A DNA stretch of 64,000 bases from Bradyrhizobium sp. AZCC 1719 (GCF_036924525.1 NZ_JAZHRU010000001.1:124001-188000), one strand, 5' to 3'. Counted from the stretch's first letter, positions 44,151 through 54,426 are shown. Notes: generated by a model from the sequence alone, not told the origin. Program-made: numbers and translations.

Positions 44151-44678
44151 ATGATGACGACCGCTGCCGCCGCCGGGGAAAAACTGAAAGATATACCGCT
44201 GCCGCCGGCCCCGTTTCTGTCCTCGGTGATGCAGATCGAGCCGCAATGGATCGACTATAACGGCCATCTCAACATGGCCTATTACAACGTGATGATGGAC
44301 CGCGCCATCGACGAAATGTGGCTGCAGCTCGGGATCGGGCCGGCCTATATGAAAGAGCGCCACTGCTCGACTTTCACGGCAGAAGCTCACGTGCGCTACA
44401 TCAGAGAAATTCACCTCGGCGACCCCGTTCAGATTTCAGTTTATCTGTTGGGTGCCGACGAGAAGCGATTGCACACGTTCGAGGAATTGCGCCACGCGAC
44501 CGAAGGCTGGCTTTCCGCGACTTCGGAAAACATGACGCTGCATATGGACATGCAGCGTCGGAAGGTTGCGCCCTTCCCGCCCGACATCCGCGCGCGCATC
44601 CAGGCGGTGATGGATTCGCATGCCGCCGTGCCGCGGCCGGAGGGGATCGGCCGCAAGGTCGCGATGCCGCAGAAGTAG
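44151..44678 (+). CDS. Hot-dog fold thioesterase
   Basis: A 175-residue 4-hydroxybenzoyl-CoA-thioesterase-like protein. The typical hot-dog entry is VMQIEPQWIDYNGHLNMAYYNVMMDRAIDEMW, with Asp in the D-Y-N-G-H-L-N-M motif as probable catalytic residue. It continues with AEAHVRYIREIHLGDPVQISVYLLGADEKRLHTFEEL. I recall this group next to carnitine or betaine catabolic genes, but none is present here, so the acyl-CoA substrate is open. The basic C-terminus ends VAMPQK. It is convergent with the AraC/TPR gene, only 4 bases from its stop. Confidence 0.9.
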   Translation: MMTTAAAAGEKLKDIPLPPAPFLSSVMQIEPQWIDYNGHLNMAYYNVMMDRAIDEMWLQLGIGPAYMKERHCSTFTAEAHVRYIREIHLGDPVQISVYLLGADEKRLHTFEELRHATEGWLSATSENMTLHMDMQRRKVAPFPPDIRARIQAVMDSHAAVPRPEGIGRKVAMPQK

Positions 44679-44682
44679 CGGC

Positions 44683-46224
44683 TCAGGCCGGCAGCCCAGC
44701 CTCCTGCAGCGCGCCGACGACCAGATCGCACTGGCTTGGCGGCAGGGGCGGCATGCCGCCCTGCACTTCCGCCACCGTGAGATCAGGATAATGCCGCCGC
44801 AGTGCGCTGAGGCTGCGGCGGGCCTGCGGCCCTTGCCCGGCGAGCACATAGGCCGGGCACATGGTTCGGTGCACCCAGCTTGCGGAGGGATGTTCGATCA
44901 GCGCGCGCTCCTGCCAGTTCGCTGCCTCGGCATAGCGGCCGGCATTGAAATGCGCGCAGCCGATCCCGACCATGCTGTTGAAAGCCAGCGGATCGTGGGG
45001 CGCGAGGTCGAGCGCGATCTTGAATCGTTCGATTGCCGATTGTGGGTCGCCCTTGTAGACGTCGAGCCATCCTGAACGGCTCCACGCCCAGGCCGAGCCG
45101 CCGTCGATGGCGAGCGCCTTGCGAATAACGAGATCCGCAGTATCGAACTCCTTGAGCAGCGTTAGCGCGTTGCCGAGCACGGCAAGCACGGTGGCGTCAC
45201 CGCACAGCGCCCTTGCCCTGCGCGCCAGTTCGAGGCTTCGGGCGCGCTCTTCCAGCGGCGCATGCGTGAAGTGATAGACCACGCGCTGGACATGGGCCCA
45301 TGCGGCGAGTGCGATGGCGAGCGGATGGTTTGGGTCCTGATCCATCGCACGCTCGAGCAATTCGAGGGCCCGGGCATTGCCATCGGCATCGAGGGAGAGA
45401 ACGCCCGGCATCGCCCGTAGCGCGAGATCCTGGGCACCGAGGCAATTCGTCGGCTTGCGCAGCGCGCGATCGATTTCGGCCAGCCGCAAACATGGCTGCA
45501 GCGCCGCCGCGATCCTGGCTGCGAGATGTTCCGTCGTTGTGGTTTCGCCGCGCAGGACGCCATCGGCGCGATGCGCCCAGAGCTGGCCGCCGGTTTCGGT
45601 GTCGATCAGCCTGATCGTCAGGTACGTCTGCGTACCCGATCCCCTGATGGCACCGCCCAAATGATAGCGCGCCGCCATCGACCGCGTTGCAACTGCGATT
45701 CCGGCCCGGGTCAATGCGGTGACGAGATCGTCGGCGATGTCGGCCGCGATGGCCATATTTTCCGTTGCCGCCTCGATCGGGCCCAACGCAACCGCCGGCC
45801 GGTCCCGCGCCGGCAAGAACAGCGAGGGCATCGCACCGAGCGCGTCGGTGAGCACCTCCTGCCGCTTCAGCGTCTGCGACGGCGTTTCGCCATAGCGGCG
45901 GCGATACTCGATTGAAAACCGCCCGAAATGCGGAAAGCCGCAGCGCAGCGCCACGTCCATGATCTTGATATCAGGCGTACCCTGCAACAGCTCGCGACGG
46001 GCGCATTCGAGCCCGATCTCGCGAAGCGCGGCACGCGGGGTCTTGCCGACAAAGCTAAGGAACTGCCGCTGCAGGGTTCTGCCGGATACGCCGCCGATGG
46101 CGGCAAGCTCCGTCAGCCGCCAATTGTGGCCGACATTGCCACGCATCGCGTCCAGCGCGCGCCTGACGCCGCGCGGCAGCGGCGACGTCGCCGATGAAAC
46201 GTTCTGGCCAGCAATCATCCGCAA
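44683..46224 (-). CDS. AraC-type regulator fused to a TPR domain
   Basis: A 513-residue regulator with an unusual order. An AraC helix-turn-helix pair at the N-terminus (about 30-120: WRLTELAAIGGVSGRTLQRQFLSFVGKTPRAALREIGLECARREL and MDVALRCGFPHFGRFSIEYRRRYGETPSQTLKR) is followed by a TolB-like domain (about 140-260) and TPR repeats (about 280-500). This matches the architecture of transcriptional regulators fused to cyclase-like TolB/TPR sensors. A methyltransferase is transcribed divergently 153 bases away and may be its target. The start is 46224, or 46218 two codons in. Confidence 0.9.
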   Translation of the reverse strand: MRMIAGQNVSSATSPLPRGVRRALDAMRGNVGHNWRLTELAAIGGVSGRTLQRQFLSFVGKTPRAALREIGLECARRELLQGTPDIKIMDVALRCGFPHFGRFSIEYRRRYGETPSQTLKRQEVLTDALGAMPSLFLPARDRPAVALGPIEAATENMAIAADIADDLVTALTRAGIAVATRSMAARYHLGGAIRGSGTQTYLTIRLIDTETGGQLWAHRADGVLRGETTTTEHLAARIAAALQPCLRLAEIDRALRKPTNCLGAQDLALRAMPGVLSLDADGNARALELLERAMDQDPNHPLAIALAAWAHVQRVVYHFTHAPLEERARSLELARRARALCGDATVLAVLGNALTLLKEFDTADLVIRKALAIDGGSAWAWSRSGWLDVYKGDPQSAIERFKIALDLAPHDPLAFNSMVGIGCAHFNAGRYAEAANWQERALIEHPSASWVHRTMCPAYVLAGQGPQARRSLSALRRHYPDLTVAEVQGGMPPLPPSQCDLVVGALQEAGLPA

Positions 46225-46376
46225 CTCCGAAGGCCCTGGTGATGGGTCCTGGGAACAGCGGAAAGGTTCACGTTCCGGATAGCCGTGTCGCGAACTGGAT
46301 AGGCATCCGGTGGGCCCAGGGACTAAGCCCGCAGCACGCTGAAATCGGCAAATTCACCCGCTCAAAGGAGTAGAAC

Positions 46377-47219
46377 ATGGCTACATCTGCCGCCGCTCAA
46401 ACCCTGCAAGCCGGCCAGATCGATCTTTCCGCCCTGAAAACCAAGCAACACGGCGCATGGTCTTCCGGCGACTATGCCGTCGTCGGCACCACGCTGCAGA
46501 TCGTCGGCGAAGAATTGTGCGAGGCGCTCGACATCCGGGCCGGGCAGAAGGTGCTCGACGTCGCTGCCGGAAACGGCAATGCGACGCTTGCTGCGGCGCG
46601 CCGCTGGTGCGAGGTGGTTTCCACCGATTACGTGCCGAGCCTGCTCGAGCGCGGCCGGTCGCGTGCCGCAGCCGAAGGCCTGTCAGTCGAGTTCAAGGAA
46701 GCGGATGCAGAGGCTCTGGACTTCGGCGACGCGACCTTCGACGCGGTGCTCTCGACCTTCGGCGTGATGTTCACGCCGGACCAGGACCGCGCGGCATCCG
46801 AACTTTTGCGGGTCTGCAGGAGCGGCGGCAAGATCGGCCTCGCCAACTGGACACCGGAAGGCTTTATCGGACAGTTGTTCAAGACGCTCGGCAAATATTT
46901 GCCGCCGCCGGCGGGCGCGAAATCGCCCGCGCTGTGGGGCACGCAGGCGCGCATCACCGAGATGTTCGGAACGTCGGCCGCTTCTATCAAGGCCGAGAAG
47001 CGTCGCTTCATGTTCCGCTACCGCTCGCCGCTGCATTTTCTCGACGTGTTCAGGAATTACTACGGCCCGACGCTGAAAGCCTTTGCCGCACTTGATGAAA
47101 CCAACCAGCGCCGCCTCGCCGACGACATCCTGACGCTGATCGCGGCGATGAACCGCGCCGAGGACGGCACCATGGTGCTGCCGAGCGAGTATCTGGAAAT
47201 CGTCATCGTCAAACGCTGA
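46377..47219 (+). CDS. Class I SAM-dependent methyltransferase
   Basis: A 280-residue methyltransferase with the Rossmann motif I KVLDVAAGNGNATLAAARRW (about 56-75), then STDYVPSLLERGRSRAAAEGLSVEFKEADAEALDFGDATFDAVLSTFGVMF, typical of the UbiE/COQ5-like Methyltransf_11/25 group. The acceptor is not readable. A good AAGGAG site lies 7 bases before the ATG. It is apparently monocistronic and divergent from the AraC/TPR regulator. Confidence 0.93.
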   Translation: MATSAAAQTLQAGQIDLSALKTKQHGAWSSGDYAVVGTTLQIVGEELCEALDIRAGQKVLDVAAGNGNATLAAARRWCEVVSTDYVPSLLERGRSRAAAEGLSVEFKEADAEALDFGDATFDAVLSTFGVMFTPDQDRAASELLRVCRSGGKIGLANWTPEGFIGQLFKTLGKYLPPPAGAKSPALWGTQARITEMFGTSAASIKAEKRRFMFRYRSPLHFLDVFRNYYGPTLKAFAALDETNQRRLADDILTLIAAMNRAEDGTMVLPSEYLEIVIVKR

Positions 47220-47295
47220 CGGAATCGGGAGAGCCCCTGCGGCGACGGCCCGCCTCGGCCGTCGCCGTCAATTTCTGCGCAGCCGTGCCGGCTAG

Positions 47296-47469
47296 CTAGA
47301 CGTTACTTCGTCCGCGCACCAGTCCGACCACCGCCGAGATCAGGAACAGAATTACGGCGATAAAGAAGATCGCCTTGGCGATTTCGACCGAAGCGCCGGC
47401 GATACCGCCGAAGCCAAGAACACCTGCGATCAGCGCGATGATAAGGAACGTAACGACCCAACTCAGCAT
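47296..47469 (-). CDS. DUF1328 small membrane protein
   Basis: A 57-residue protein of two hydrophobic segments: [57 protein letters not shown], the YtjA/DUF1328 pattern found across Proteobacteria and often stress-induced. Function unknown. A longer frame to 47616 is rejected, since MLSWVV is the family start and the extension is not conserved-looking. It converges on nothing; the helicase gene begins 290 bases away on the other strand. Confidence 0.9.
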   Translation of the reverse strand: MLSWVVTFLIIALIAGVLGFGGIAGASVEIAKAIFFIAVILFLISAVVGLVRGRSNV

Positions 47470-47759
47470 GTCACGACCTCTATTGCCCGTTGCTCCTTCG
47501 ATGGCGGCGATTGAGGCGTCGCACATCGCCTGTGGGACCAATCCGGGCTGGGAATGATGGTTCCGGGCGGCAAAAGCGCGAAATTTGACGTTTCGAGCGG
47601 AACAAAATCGCCGCAAAGCCGCGAAATCAGGCTGGCAACCGCGACCGCATAAAACCTGTCAAAACGGCCGCACAGGCCCTATATGGCCCTTGATCCCTGC
47701 TATGAAGGCTCCCCTTTGCTGCCTCACGGTGCCATCGTGGGGCCAAGACGATTCGAGAA

Positions 47760-50390
47760 ATGACCGAGCCGAGCAAACTGCCCCATCACGGCGTCCCCGA
47801 GCACCAGCCTGCGGCTGGCGGCATCGCCGCGCGTGCGCGGGCCGCCGCCGGCCCGCAATATCTCAACGGGCTCAATCCGGAGCAGCGCGAGGCGGTCGAG
47901 ACGCTGGATGGCCCCGTTCTGGTGCTGGCGGGCGCCGGCACCGGCAAGACGCGCGTGCTGACCACGCGCATCGCCCATATCCTGAGCCAGGGCCGCGCGC
48001 GGCCGCATGAAATCCTCTCGGTGACTTTCACCAACAAGGCCGCGCGCGAGATGAAGCTCCGCCTCGGCCAAATGCTCGGCCAGGCCGTCGAAGGCATGCC
48101 GTGGCTTGGCACCTTCCACTCGATCGGCGGGCGCATCCTGCGTATCCACGCCGAGCTGGTACAGCTTAAATCCAATTTCACCGTGCTCGACGTCGACGAT
48201 CAGGTCCGCCTGCTCAAGCAGCTCCTGCAGGCCGAGAACATCGACGACAAGCGCTGGCCGGCGCGCATGCTGGCCGGGCTGATCGACGGCTGGAAGAACC
48301 GCGGGCTGGCGCCCAGCCAGGTGCCGTCGGGGGAAGCCGCGATGTTCGGCAACGGCAAGGGCGGCAAGCTCTACGCCAGCTACCAGGAGCGGCTGAAAAT
48401 CCTCAACGCCGCCGATTTCGGCGACCTGCTTCTCGAGAACATCCGGCTGTTTCGCGAAAACCCCGATGTGCTCAGGCAATACCAGAACCGCTTCAAGTTC
48501 ATTCTGGTCGACGAATATCAGGACACCAATGTCGCGCAGTATCTGTGGCTGCGGCTGCTGTCGCAGGCGCCGTCGCGGCCGGGCGTGCCGCTGTCGGCGA
48601 TCATTCCGGGAGATATCGATCCTCCCGTCATTCCGGGGCGCGTCGAAGACGCGAACTCCGATGTGCAATTGCACATCGAAGAATCTCGAGATGATAAGGA
48701 CTCAACTCGAAATTCCGGGTCTGCGCTTTCAGCGCATCCCGGAATGACGGAGGCTGCGGCTCCCACCGTCCCCTCCTCCTCCCCACCGAAAAACATCTGC
48801 TGCGTCGGCGACGACGACCAGTCGATCTATGGCTGGCGCGGCGCGGAGGTCGACAACATCCTGCGCTTCGAGCACGATTTTCCCGGCGCAAAAGTCATCC
48901 GTCTTGAACGCAATTACCGCTCCACCGGCCACATTCTCGCCGCCGCTTCGCATCTGATCGCGCACAACGAAGGCCGGCTCGGCAAGACGCTGCGCACCGA
49001 GGATGTCGACGGCGAGAAGGTCACGGTCACAGGCTCCTGGGATTCGGAAGAGGAAGCCCGCGCCATCGGCGAGGAGATCGAGGAGTTGCAGCGCGCGGGC
49101 GAAAACCTCAACGAAGTTGCGATCCTGGTGCGGGCTTCGTTCCAGATGCGCGAGTTCGAAGATCGTTTTGTTACCCTCGGCCTGCCCTATCGCGTGATCG
49201 GCGGTCCGCGATTCTACGAGCGCGCCGAAATCCGCGATGCGCTGGCCTATCTGCGCGTGATCAATTCGCCCGCCGACGACCTTGCCTTCGAGCGCATCGT
49301 CAATGTCCCGAAGCGCGGGCTTGGCGACGCCACCGTGCAGTTGCTGCACGACCACGCCCGCAAGCGGCGCACGCCGCTGTTCGAAGCCGCGCGCGCCGTG
49401 GTCGAAACCGACGAATTGAAACCGAAGGCACGCGGAGCGCTGCGCGACCTCATCCTTCAATTCGACCGCTGGCGCGCCCAGCGCGAGGTGACCGCGCACA
49501 CCGAGCTCGCCGAAATCGTGCTCGACGAGAGCGGCTATACCGAAATGTGGCAGAAGGACCGCTCGGCCGACGCCGCCGGCCGGCTCGACAATTTGAAAGA
49601 ACTCGTGCGCTCGATGGAGGAATTCGAGAACCTGCAAGGGTTCCTCGAACATATCTCGCTGGTGATGGACCGCGACGGCGAGGCCAGCGACGAGGCGGTG
49701 TCGCTGATGACGTTGCATTCGGCCAAGGGGCTCGAATTCGACAACGTATTCCTGCCCGGCTGGGAGGAAGGCCTGTTTCCGAGCCAGCGCACGCTCGACG
49801 AACAAGGCCGTGCCGGCCTCGAGGAAGAGCGGCGCCTCGCCCATGTCGGGCTGACGCGCGCCCGTCGCCGCGCCAAACTCTATTTCGCCACCAACCGCCG
49901 CATTCACGGCACCTGGTCGACCACGATCCCGTCGCGCTTCCTCGACGAACTGCCGTCGGCCAATGTCGAGATCACCGAGTCCAAGGGCGGCTCCGGCTGG
50001 GGCGGCACCGGCGGCTACGGCCCCTCGCGTTTCGATAACGTTGAATCCTTCGGCTCCAGCTATACGACACCGGGCTGGCAGCGCGCGCAGGCCAATCGCA
50101 ACCGCAGCCAGGGCGGCCGCAGCGGTCAGGCCCGCGGCGGGTTTGAGGAAAACCAGTCGTCATTCTCGTCCAGCGGCTTCTCGCGCAACAAGCGCGGCCC
50201 GATCGTGATCGAGGGCGAGTTGGTCGCGAAATCCACCGGCACGGTTTCGGAGTTCTCGCTCGACGACCGCGTGTTTCACCAGAAATTCGGCTACGGCCAT
50301 GTGGTGAAGATCGACGGCAACAAGCTGACGATTGCGTTCGAAAAGGCCGGCGAGAAAAAAGTGGTGGATAGTTTTGTGGAGCGGGCGTGA
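47760..50390 (+). CDS. uvrD: UvrD/PcrA-type DNA helicase carrying an in-frame repeat
   Basis: An 876-residue superfamily 1 helicase. Walker A GAGTGKT at about 58-64, TFTNKAAREMKLRLG, Walker B VDEYQDTN, GDDDQSIYGWRGAEVDN, VIRLERNYRST, LMTLHSAKGLEFDNVFLPGWEEGLFPSQR and EEERRLAHVGLTRARR are all present. Between RLLSQ and NICCVGDDDQ about 70 residues replace the usual short loop. Residues about 289-331 come from a 126-bp palindromic repeat in frame (DIDPPVIPGRVEDANSDVQ to HPGMTEAAAP). The C-terminal Gly/Ser-rich linker and the SH3-like RVFHQKFGYGHVVKIDGNKLTIAFEKAGEKKVVDSFV tail match PcrA. It acts in repair and replication. The start has only a weak ribosome site. Confidence 0.92.
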   Translation: MTEPSKLPHHGVPEHQPAAGGIAARARAAAGPQYLNGLNPEQREAVETLDGPVLVLAGAGTGKTRVLTTRIAHILSQGRARPHEILSVTFTNKAAREMKLRLGQMLGQAVEGMPWLGTFHSIGGRILRIHAELVQLKSNFTVLDVDDQVRLLKQLLQAENIDDKRWPARMLAGLIDGWKNRGLAPSQVPSGEAAMFGNGKGGKLYASYQERLKILNAADFGDLLLENIRLFRENPDVLRQYQNRFKFILVDEYQDTNVAQYLWLRLLSQAPSRPGVPLSAIIPGDIDPPVIPGRVEDANSDVQLHIEESRDDKDSTRNSGSALSAHPGMTEAAAPTVPSSSPPKNICCVGDDDQSIYGWRGAEVDNILRFEHDFPGAKVIRLERNYRSTGHILAAASHLIAHNEGRLGKTLRTEDVDGEKVTVTGSWDSEEEARAIGEEIEELQRAGENLNEVAILVRASFQMREFEDRFVTLGLPYRVIGGPRFYERAEIRDALAYLRVINSPADDLAFERIVNVPKRGLGDATVQLLHDHARKRRTPLFEAARAVVETDELKPKARGALRDLILQFDRWRAQREVTAHTELAEIVLDESGYTEMWQKDRSADAAGRLDNLKELVRSMEEFENLQGFLEHISLVMDRDGEASDEAVSLMTLHSAKGLEFDNVFLPGWEEGLFPSQRTLDEQGRAGLEEERRLAHVGLTRARRRAKLYFATNRRIHGTWSTTIPSRFLDELPSANVEITESKGGSGWGGTGGYGPSRFDNVESFGSSYTTPGWQRAQANRNRSQGGRSGQARGGFEENQSSFSSSGFSRNKRGPIVIEGELVAKSTGTVSEFSLDDRVFHQKFGYGHVVKIDGNKLTIAFEKAGEKKVVDSFVERA
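48625..48750. repeat. Palindromic repeat, copy 1 (inside helicase gene)
   Basis: A 126-bp element bounded by perfect 13-bp inverted ends CCGTCATTCCGGG and CCCGGAATGACGG. Inside are an arm pair GCGTC/GACGC, a 20-bp perfect palindrome at 48659-48678, the centre ATCTCGAGAT, and an arm pair TGCGC/GCGCA. Its length is a multiple of three and it contains no stop in the helicase frame. Copies 2 and 3 (52793, 57328) have the same plan with different arm sequences. Confidence 0.9.
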
Positions 50391-50474
50391 GGCGCGAATA
50401 TTTCTGCCGAGCGCTCACTTAACGCCACCGAATCGGCTCTAGCGTTCCAGGTCACATGATCTCAGGAGACATTC

Positions 50475-50669
50475 ATGTTGACCAATAGCCGAGAAATTGT
50501 TCGGCGCCTGGAGCGGGAGGGATGGACACTTGTTCGTGTCACGGGCTCTCATCACGTGTTCAAAAACCCAATCTCGGGTGAAACACTAGTCGTTCCTCAC
50601 CCCAAGAAGGACTTGGGAAAAGGTCTGGTTCGTGCCATTTATAAGGGCGCGGGGTGGAAACCCGATTGA
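50475..50669 (+). CDS. hicA: HicA toxin, second module
   Basis: A 64-residue HicA toxin: SREIVRRLEREGWTLVRVTGSHHVFKNPISGETLVVPHPKKDLGKGLVRAIYKGAGW. The G-S-H-H motif carries the catalytic His. AGGAGA lies 7 bases before the ATG, so unlike the hicA at 33828 this one has a normal ribosome site. No palindrome like that at 33808 is seen upstream. hicB starts 8 bases past the stop. The two HicA proteins of the window are clearly different lineages. Confidence 0.94.
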   Translation: MLTNSREIVRRLEREGWTLVRVTGSHHVFKNPISGETLVVPHPKKDLGKGLVRAIYKGAGWKPD

Positions 50670-50677
50670 GGTTAACT

Positions 50678-50968
50678 ATGGCTCACTACGTCGCCATTAT
50701 CGAAGATGCCGGACCGGACCGCGCCGTTGGCGTGTGGTTTCCGGACCTGCCCGGCTGCACTTCGGGGGGCGATGACGTTGACGAAGCACTGCGCAACGCG
50801 CCGGAAGCTCTGGAGCTGTATGCGGAGAGCTTCGAAGAAGACGGCAAGCCGTTGCCGCGTCCACGAACGTTGACCGAGCTAAAGTCCGATCCGGAAATCG
50901 CCGGTGATCTCAAGACCTACATGGTCGCTCTGATCGAACTGCCCGCGCGCGCACACGCTGCAGAATAG
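50678..50968 (+). CDS. hicB: HicB antitoxin lacking a DNA-binding tail
   Basis: A 96-residue antitoxin: HYVAIIEDAGPDRAVGVWFPDLPGCTSGGDDVDEALRNAPEALELYAESFEEDGKPLPRPRTL is the RNase-H-like HicB core that neutralises HicA. It ends soon after the core (VALIELPARAHAAE) with no ribbon-helix-helix or helix-turn-helix, unlike the 131-residue HicB at 34022. Autoregulation by DNA binding is therefore not expected. A GAGG site precedes the ATG at 50678; an in-frame start at 50654 overlaps hicA and was not used. Confidence 0.92.
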   Translation: MAHYVAIIEDAGPDRAVGVWFPDLPGCTSGGDDVDEALRNAPEALELYAESFEEDGKPLPRPRTLTELKSDPEIAGDLKTYMVALIELPARAHAAE

Positions 50969-51094
50969 GCGCTTTTCATCGGCCCGATGGATTGCGGAAT
51001 CACCGCGGGGTTCCTATCTCCCGGTTCCCATCCCTGCCCGCCTCGATCCGGCCGACGCCGCTTCGCCGCTGGCTACATTCCGTCTCACGCTGCC

Positions 51095-52023
<929 letters not shown>

Positions 52024-52027
<4 letters not shown>

Positions 52028-52785
52028 ATTACCGTGCGATCCGCGCCATCTATCTGTTCGAAATGGCGCGCACCTGGCGCACGCTGCTACAGAGCATCGT
52101 CTCGCCGGTGGTTTCCACCTCGCTTTATTTCGTGGTGTTCGGCGCCGCGATCGGCTCGCGCATTACCGAGGTCGAGGGCGTCAGCTACGGCACCTTCATC
52201 GTGCCGGGTCTCGTCATGCTGTCGGTCTTGACCCAAAGCATCGCCAACGCCTCGTTCGGCATCTACTTCCCGAAATTCGTCGGCACCATCTATGAAATAT
52301 TGTCCGCGCCGGTTTCCTATATCGAAATCGTGATCGGCTATGTCGGCGCGGCCGCGACCAAATCCATCATCCTCGGCCTGATCATCATGGCGACCGCCGC
52401 GCTGTTCGTGCCGCTGCACATCCAGCATCCCCTGTGGATGCTGACCTTCCTGGTGCTGACGGCGGTGACCTTCAGCCTGTTCGGCTTCATCATCGGCATC
52501 TGGGCCGACGGGTTTGAAAAGCTGCAGATGATCCCGATGCTGATCGTGACGCCGCTGACCTTCCTGGGCGGCAGCTTCTACTCGGTGAACATGCTGCCGT
52601 CGGGCTGGCGCACCATCACGCTGCTCAATCCGGTCGTATACCTGATCTCCGGCTTCCGCTGGAGCTTTTACGAGATCGCCGACGTCAGCGTGGCCTTGAG
52701 CCTCGGCATGACGCTCGGCTTCCTCGCCATCTGCATGGTGCTGGTGTGGTGGATCTTCCGGACCGGGTACCGGCTCAAGAATTGA
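52024..52785 (+). CDS. ABC-2 type exporter permease
   Basis: A 253-residue inner-membrane protein with six segments, resembling Yad[32 protein letters not shown] at the start and the ABC-2 signature region [53 protein letters not shown]. It forms an exporter with the ATPase encoded immediately upstream (ATGA overlap). A palindromic repeat begins 8 bases after the stop and may form the 3' end of the transcript. The exported compound is not known. Confidence 0.94.
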
Positions 52786-52792
52786 CACGCAG

Positions 52793-52919
52793 CGTCATTC
52801 CGGGGCGGCTCGCAGAGCCGAACTATGGTGCGCGATTGCGCACCTGAGAATCTCGAGATTCCCCGGTGCCCAATTGCGCACCTGAGGTCTGGTCCTAGCG
52901 GACCATCCCGGAATGACGG
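52793..52919. repeat. Palindromic repeat, copy 2
   Basis: About 127 bp with ends CGTCATTCCGGGG and CCCGGAATGACGG. Arm pair 1 is GGCTC/GAGCC, the centre is the 14-bp palindrome GAATCTCGAGATTC, and arm pair 2 is GGTCC/GGACC. It also holds two related hairpin segments (GGTGCGC/TGCGCACC and ATTGCGCACC) not found in copy 3, so the middle is expanded. It lies immediately after the ABC permease stop. Confidence 0.88.
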
Positions 52920-53138
52920 CCTCCAACTCTGTCGATGACAAGACGCGCAGCGCGTGGTTGCTCGCGAAAATGTCAGCACTTTGCCGCCGATTGCGCCGCC
53001 CTGACGCCTTGTTTGCGCCGCGGGAGGCGTTAACGATTACGGACGCAGGCCACTGGAACCAGTGCCGGTTTCCGGGCATATTGGATGCCGGGGACGGAGA
53101 GCCGGCGCTTCATCAGGGGCCTGGAGGCCAAAGGTAAA

Positions 53139-53933
53139 ATGCGTTCCTTCCTCATTGCCGTCACCGCCCTGACGCTGTTCGCCTCGGGCACCGCCCACGC
53201 CAAGATCGCCATAACAGTCGACAAGGACAACCAGCAGATGACCGTCGCCGTCGACGGCATCGAGCGGTACCGCTGGCCGGTGTCTTCGGGTCTTCCCTCC
53301 TATGAAACACCGAGCGGCAGCTTCCGCGCCTTCCGAATGGAAGAGGACCATTACTCCAAGGAATTCGACGACGCGCCGATGCCGCATTCGATCTTTTTCA
53401 CCAAGATCGGCCATGCCATCCACGGCACCGATTCCGTCAACCGTCTCGGCAGCCCGGCCTCGCATGGCTGCGTACGGCTGTCGCGCGAAAATGCCGCGAA
53501 GCTGTGGGATCTGGTGAAGCAGGAAGGCGTTCTCAACACCACGGTGACGTTGACCGGCTCATCCCAGGTGGCGCTGGCGCGCAATCCGCGTCGCGGCAAT
53601 ACGGCCGTCGCGCGCCGCGCGCCGCTGCCGCAATATGAACAGCAATACGACTCCGCAGCCGGCGACCCCGTCGTGATCACGCCGCAGCAGCAGCGCGTGG
53701 CGCCACAGGCGCGGGCCGATGACGGCTACATCTATCCGGCCGATGGCTCTTCCACTGGGGCGCGTTATCCGGCGCCGCCCAGCCGCCGCGTCTACGACAC
53801 CCAGGCCTATCAGCAGCAGCAACAGCCGCAATATTACGATAACCGCGGCTATGCGCCGGCGCCGCAGGGCTACTACTACCAGCCGCGGCAGCAATATTAT
53901 CAGCAGCGCGGGCTGTCGACCTACCAGGATTAA
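53139..53933 (+). CDS. L,D-transpeptidase (YkuD family)
   Basis: A 264-residue periplasmic enzyme that cross-links peptidoglycan or attaches proteins to it through a catalytic cysteine. It has a signal peptide cleaved near GTAHAKI and a YkuD domain (about 22-140) with HAIHGTDSVNRLGSPASHGCVRLSRENAAKLWDLV; Cys111 is the nucleophile and His109 precedes it. The C-terminal 110 residues are very rich in Q, Y, R and P (YQQQQQPQYYDN...), probably an extended wall-spanning tail. MRSFLIAV is used as start; the longer frame at 53085 would hide the signal peptide. Confidence 0.93.
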   Translation: MRSFLIAVTALTLFASGTAHAKIAITVDKDNQQMTVAVDGIERYRWPVSSGLPSYETPSGSFRAFRMEEDHYSKEFDDAPMPHSIFFTKIGHAIHGTDSVNRLGSPASHGCVRLSRENAAKLWDLVKQEGVLNTTVTLTGSSQVALARNPRRGNTAVARRAPLPQYEQQYDSAAGDPVVITPQQQRVAPQARADDGYIYPADGSSTGARYPAPPSRRVYDTQAYQQQQQPQYYDNRGYAPAPQGYYYQPRQQYYQQRGLSTYQD

Positions 53934-53964
53934 CGAGCGAGTTCATCGCGGTCGCAGGACGTCC

Positions 53965-54423
53965 TCAGCCGTCCGTCGCGCTCGCAAGCTGCCGGTCGCG
54001 TTGCGCGATCAGCCGCGACTGTTGCCAAGCGTCGTGAGCAATCATCCCCGCCGCCATCGCGGCGACGAAGACGATGATTCCGGGCGACAACGTCGCCAGG
54101 CTTTCCAGCGCCGGCCCCGGGCATAACCCAACGAGGCCCCAGCCGATTCCAAACAACCCCGCGCCTGCGACCAGCGGAAGATCGATTCCCGATTTGCCCG
54201 GCCGAAAATATTGCCCGGCAAACCACGGCCGCGCACTGCGATCTGCCAGCATGAAGCCGGGTATCGACACAGCCAGCGCCGCGGCCATCACCACCGCGAG
54301 ACTCGGATCCCACGCGCCGAAGATATCGAGGAAGCCGAGGACTTTGGTCGGCTGCACCATGCCCGAAATCAACAGGCCCGCGCCGAAGATCAGGCCGCAC
54401 AACAAGGGAGCGATGATCCACAT
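53965..54423 (-). CDS. YeeE/YedE family half-protein (PmpB-like)
   Basis: A 152-residue inner-membrane protein with four segments. The family motif GLVGLCPGPALESLAT contains the conserved Cys of the thiosulfate/sulfur-transport channels. It is the second half of a split YeeE/YedE pair, 3 bases after the stop of its partner. In TsuA (YeeE) the two halves are fused and carry thiosulfate by cysteine hydrogen bonds; the split pmpAB type is thought to move sulfur species. No sulfurtransferase or ArsR regulator gene is adjacent, so the substrate is open. Confidence 0.9.
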   Translation of the reverse strand: MWIIAPLLCGLIFGAGLLISGMVQPTKVLGFLDIFGAWDPSLAVVMAAALAVSIPGFMLADRSARPWFAGQYFRPGKSGIDLPLVAGAGLFGIGWGLVGLCPGPALESLATLSPGIIVFVAAMAAGMIAHDAWQQSRLIAQRDRQLASATDG

Positions 54424-54426
54424 GGC

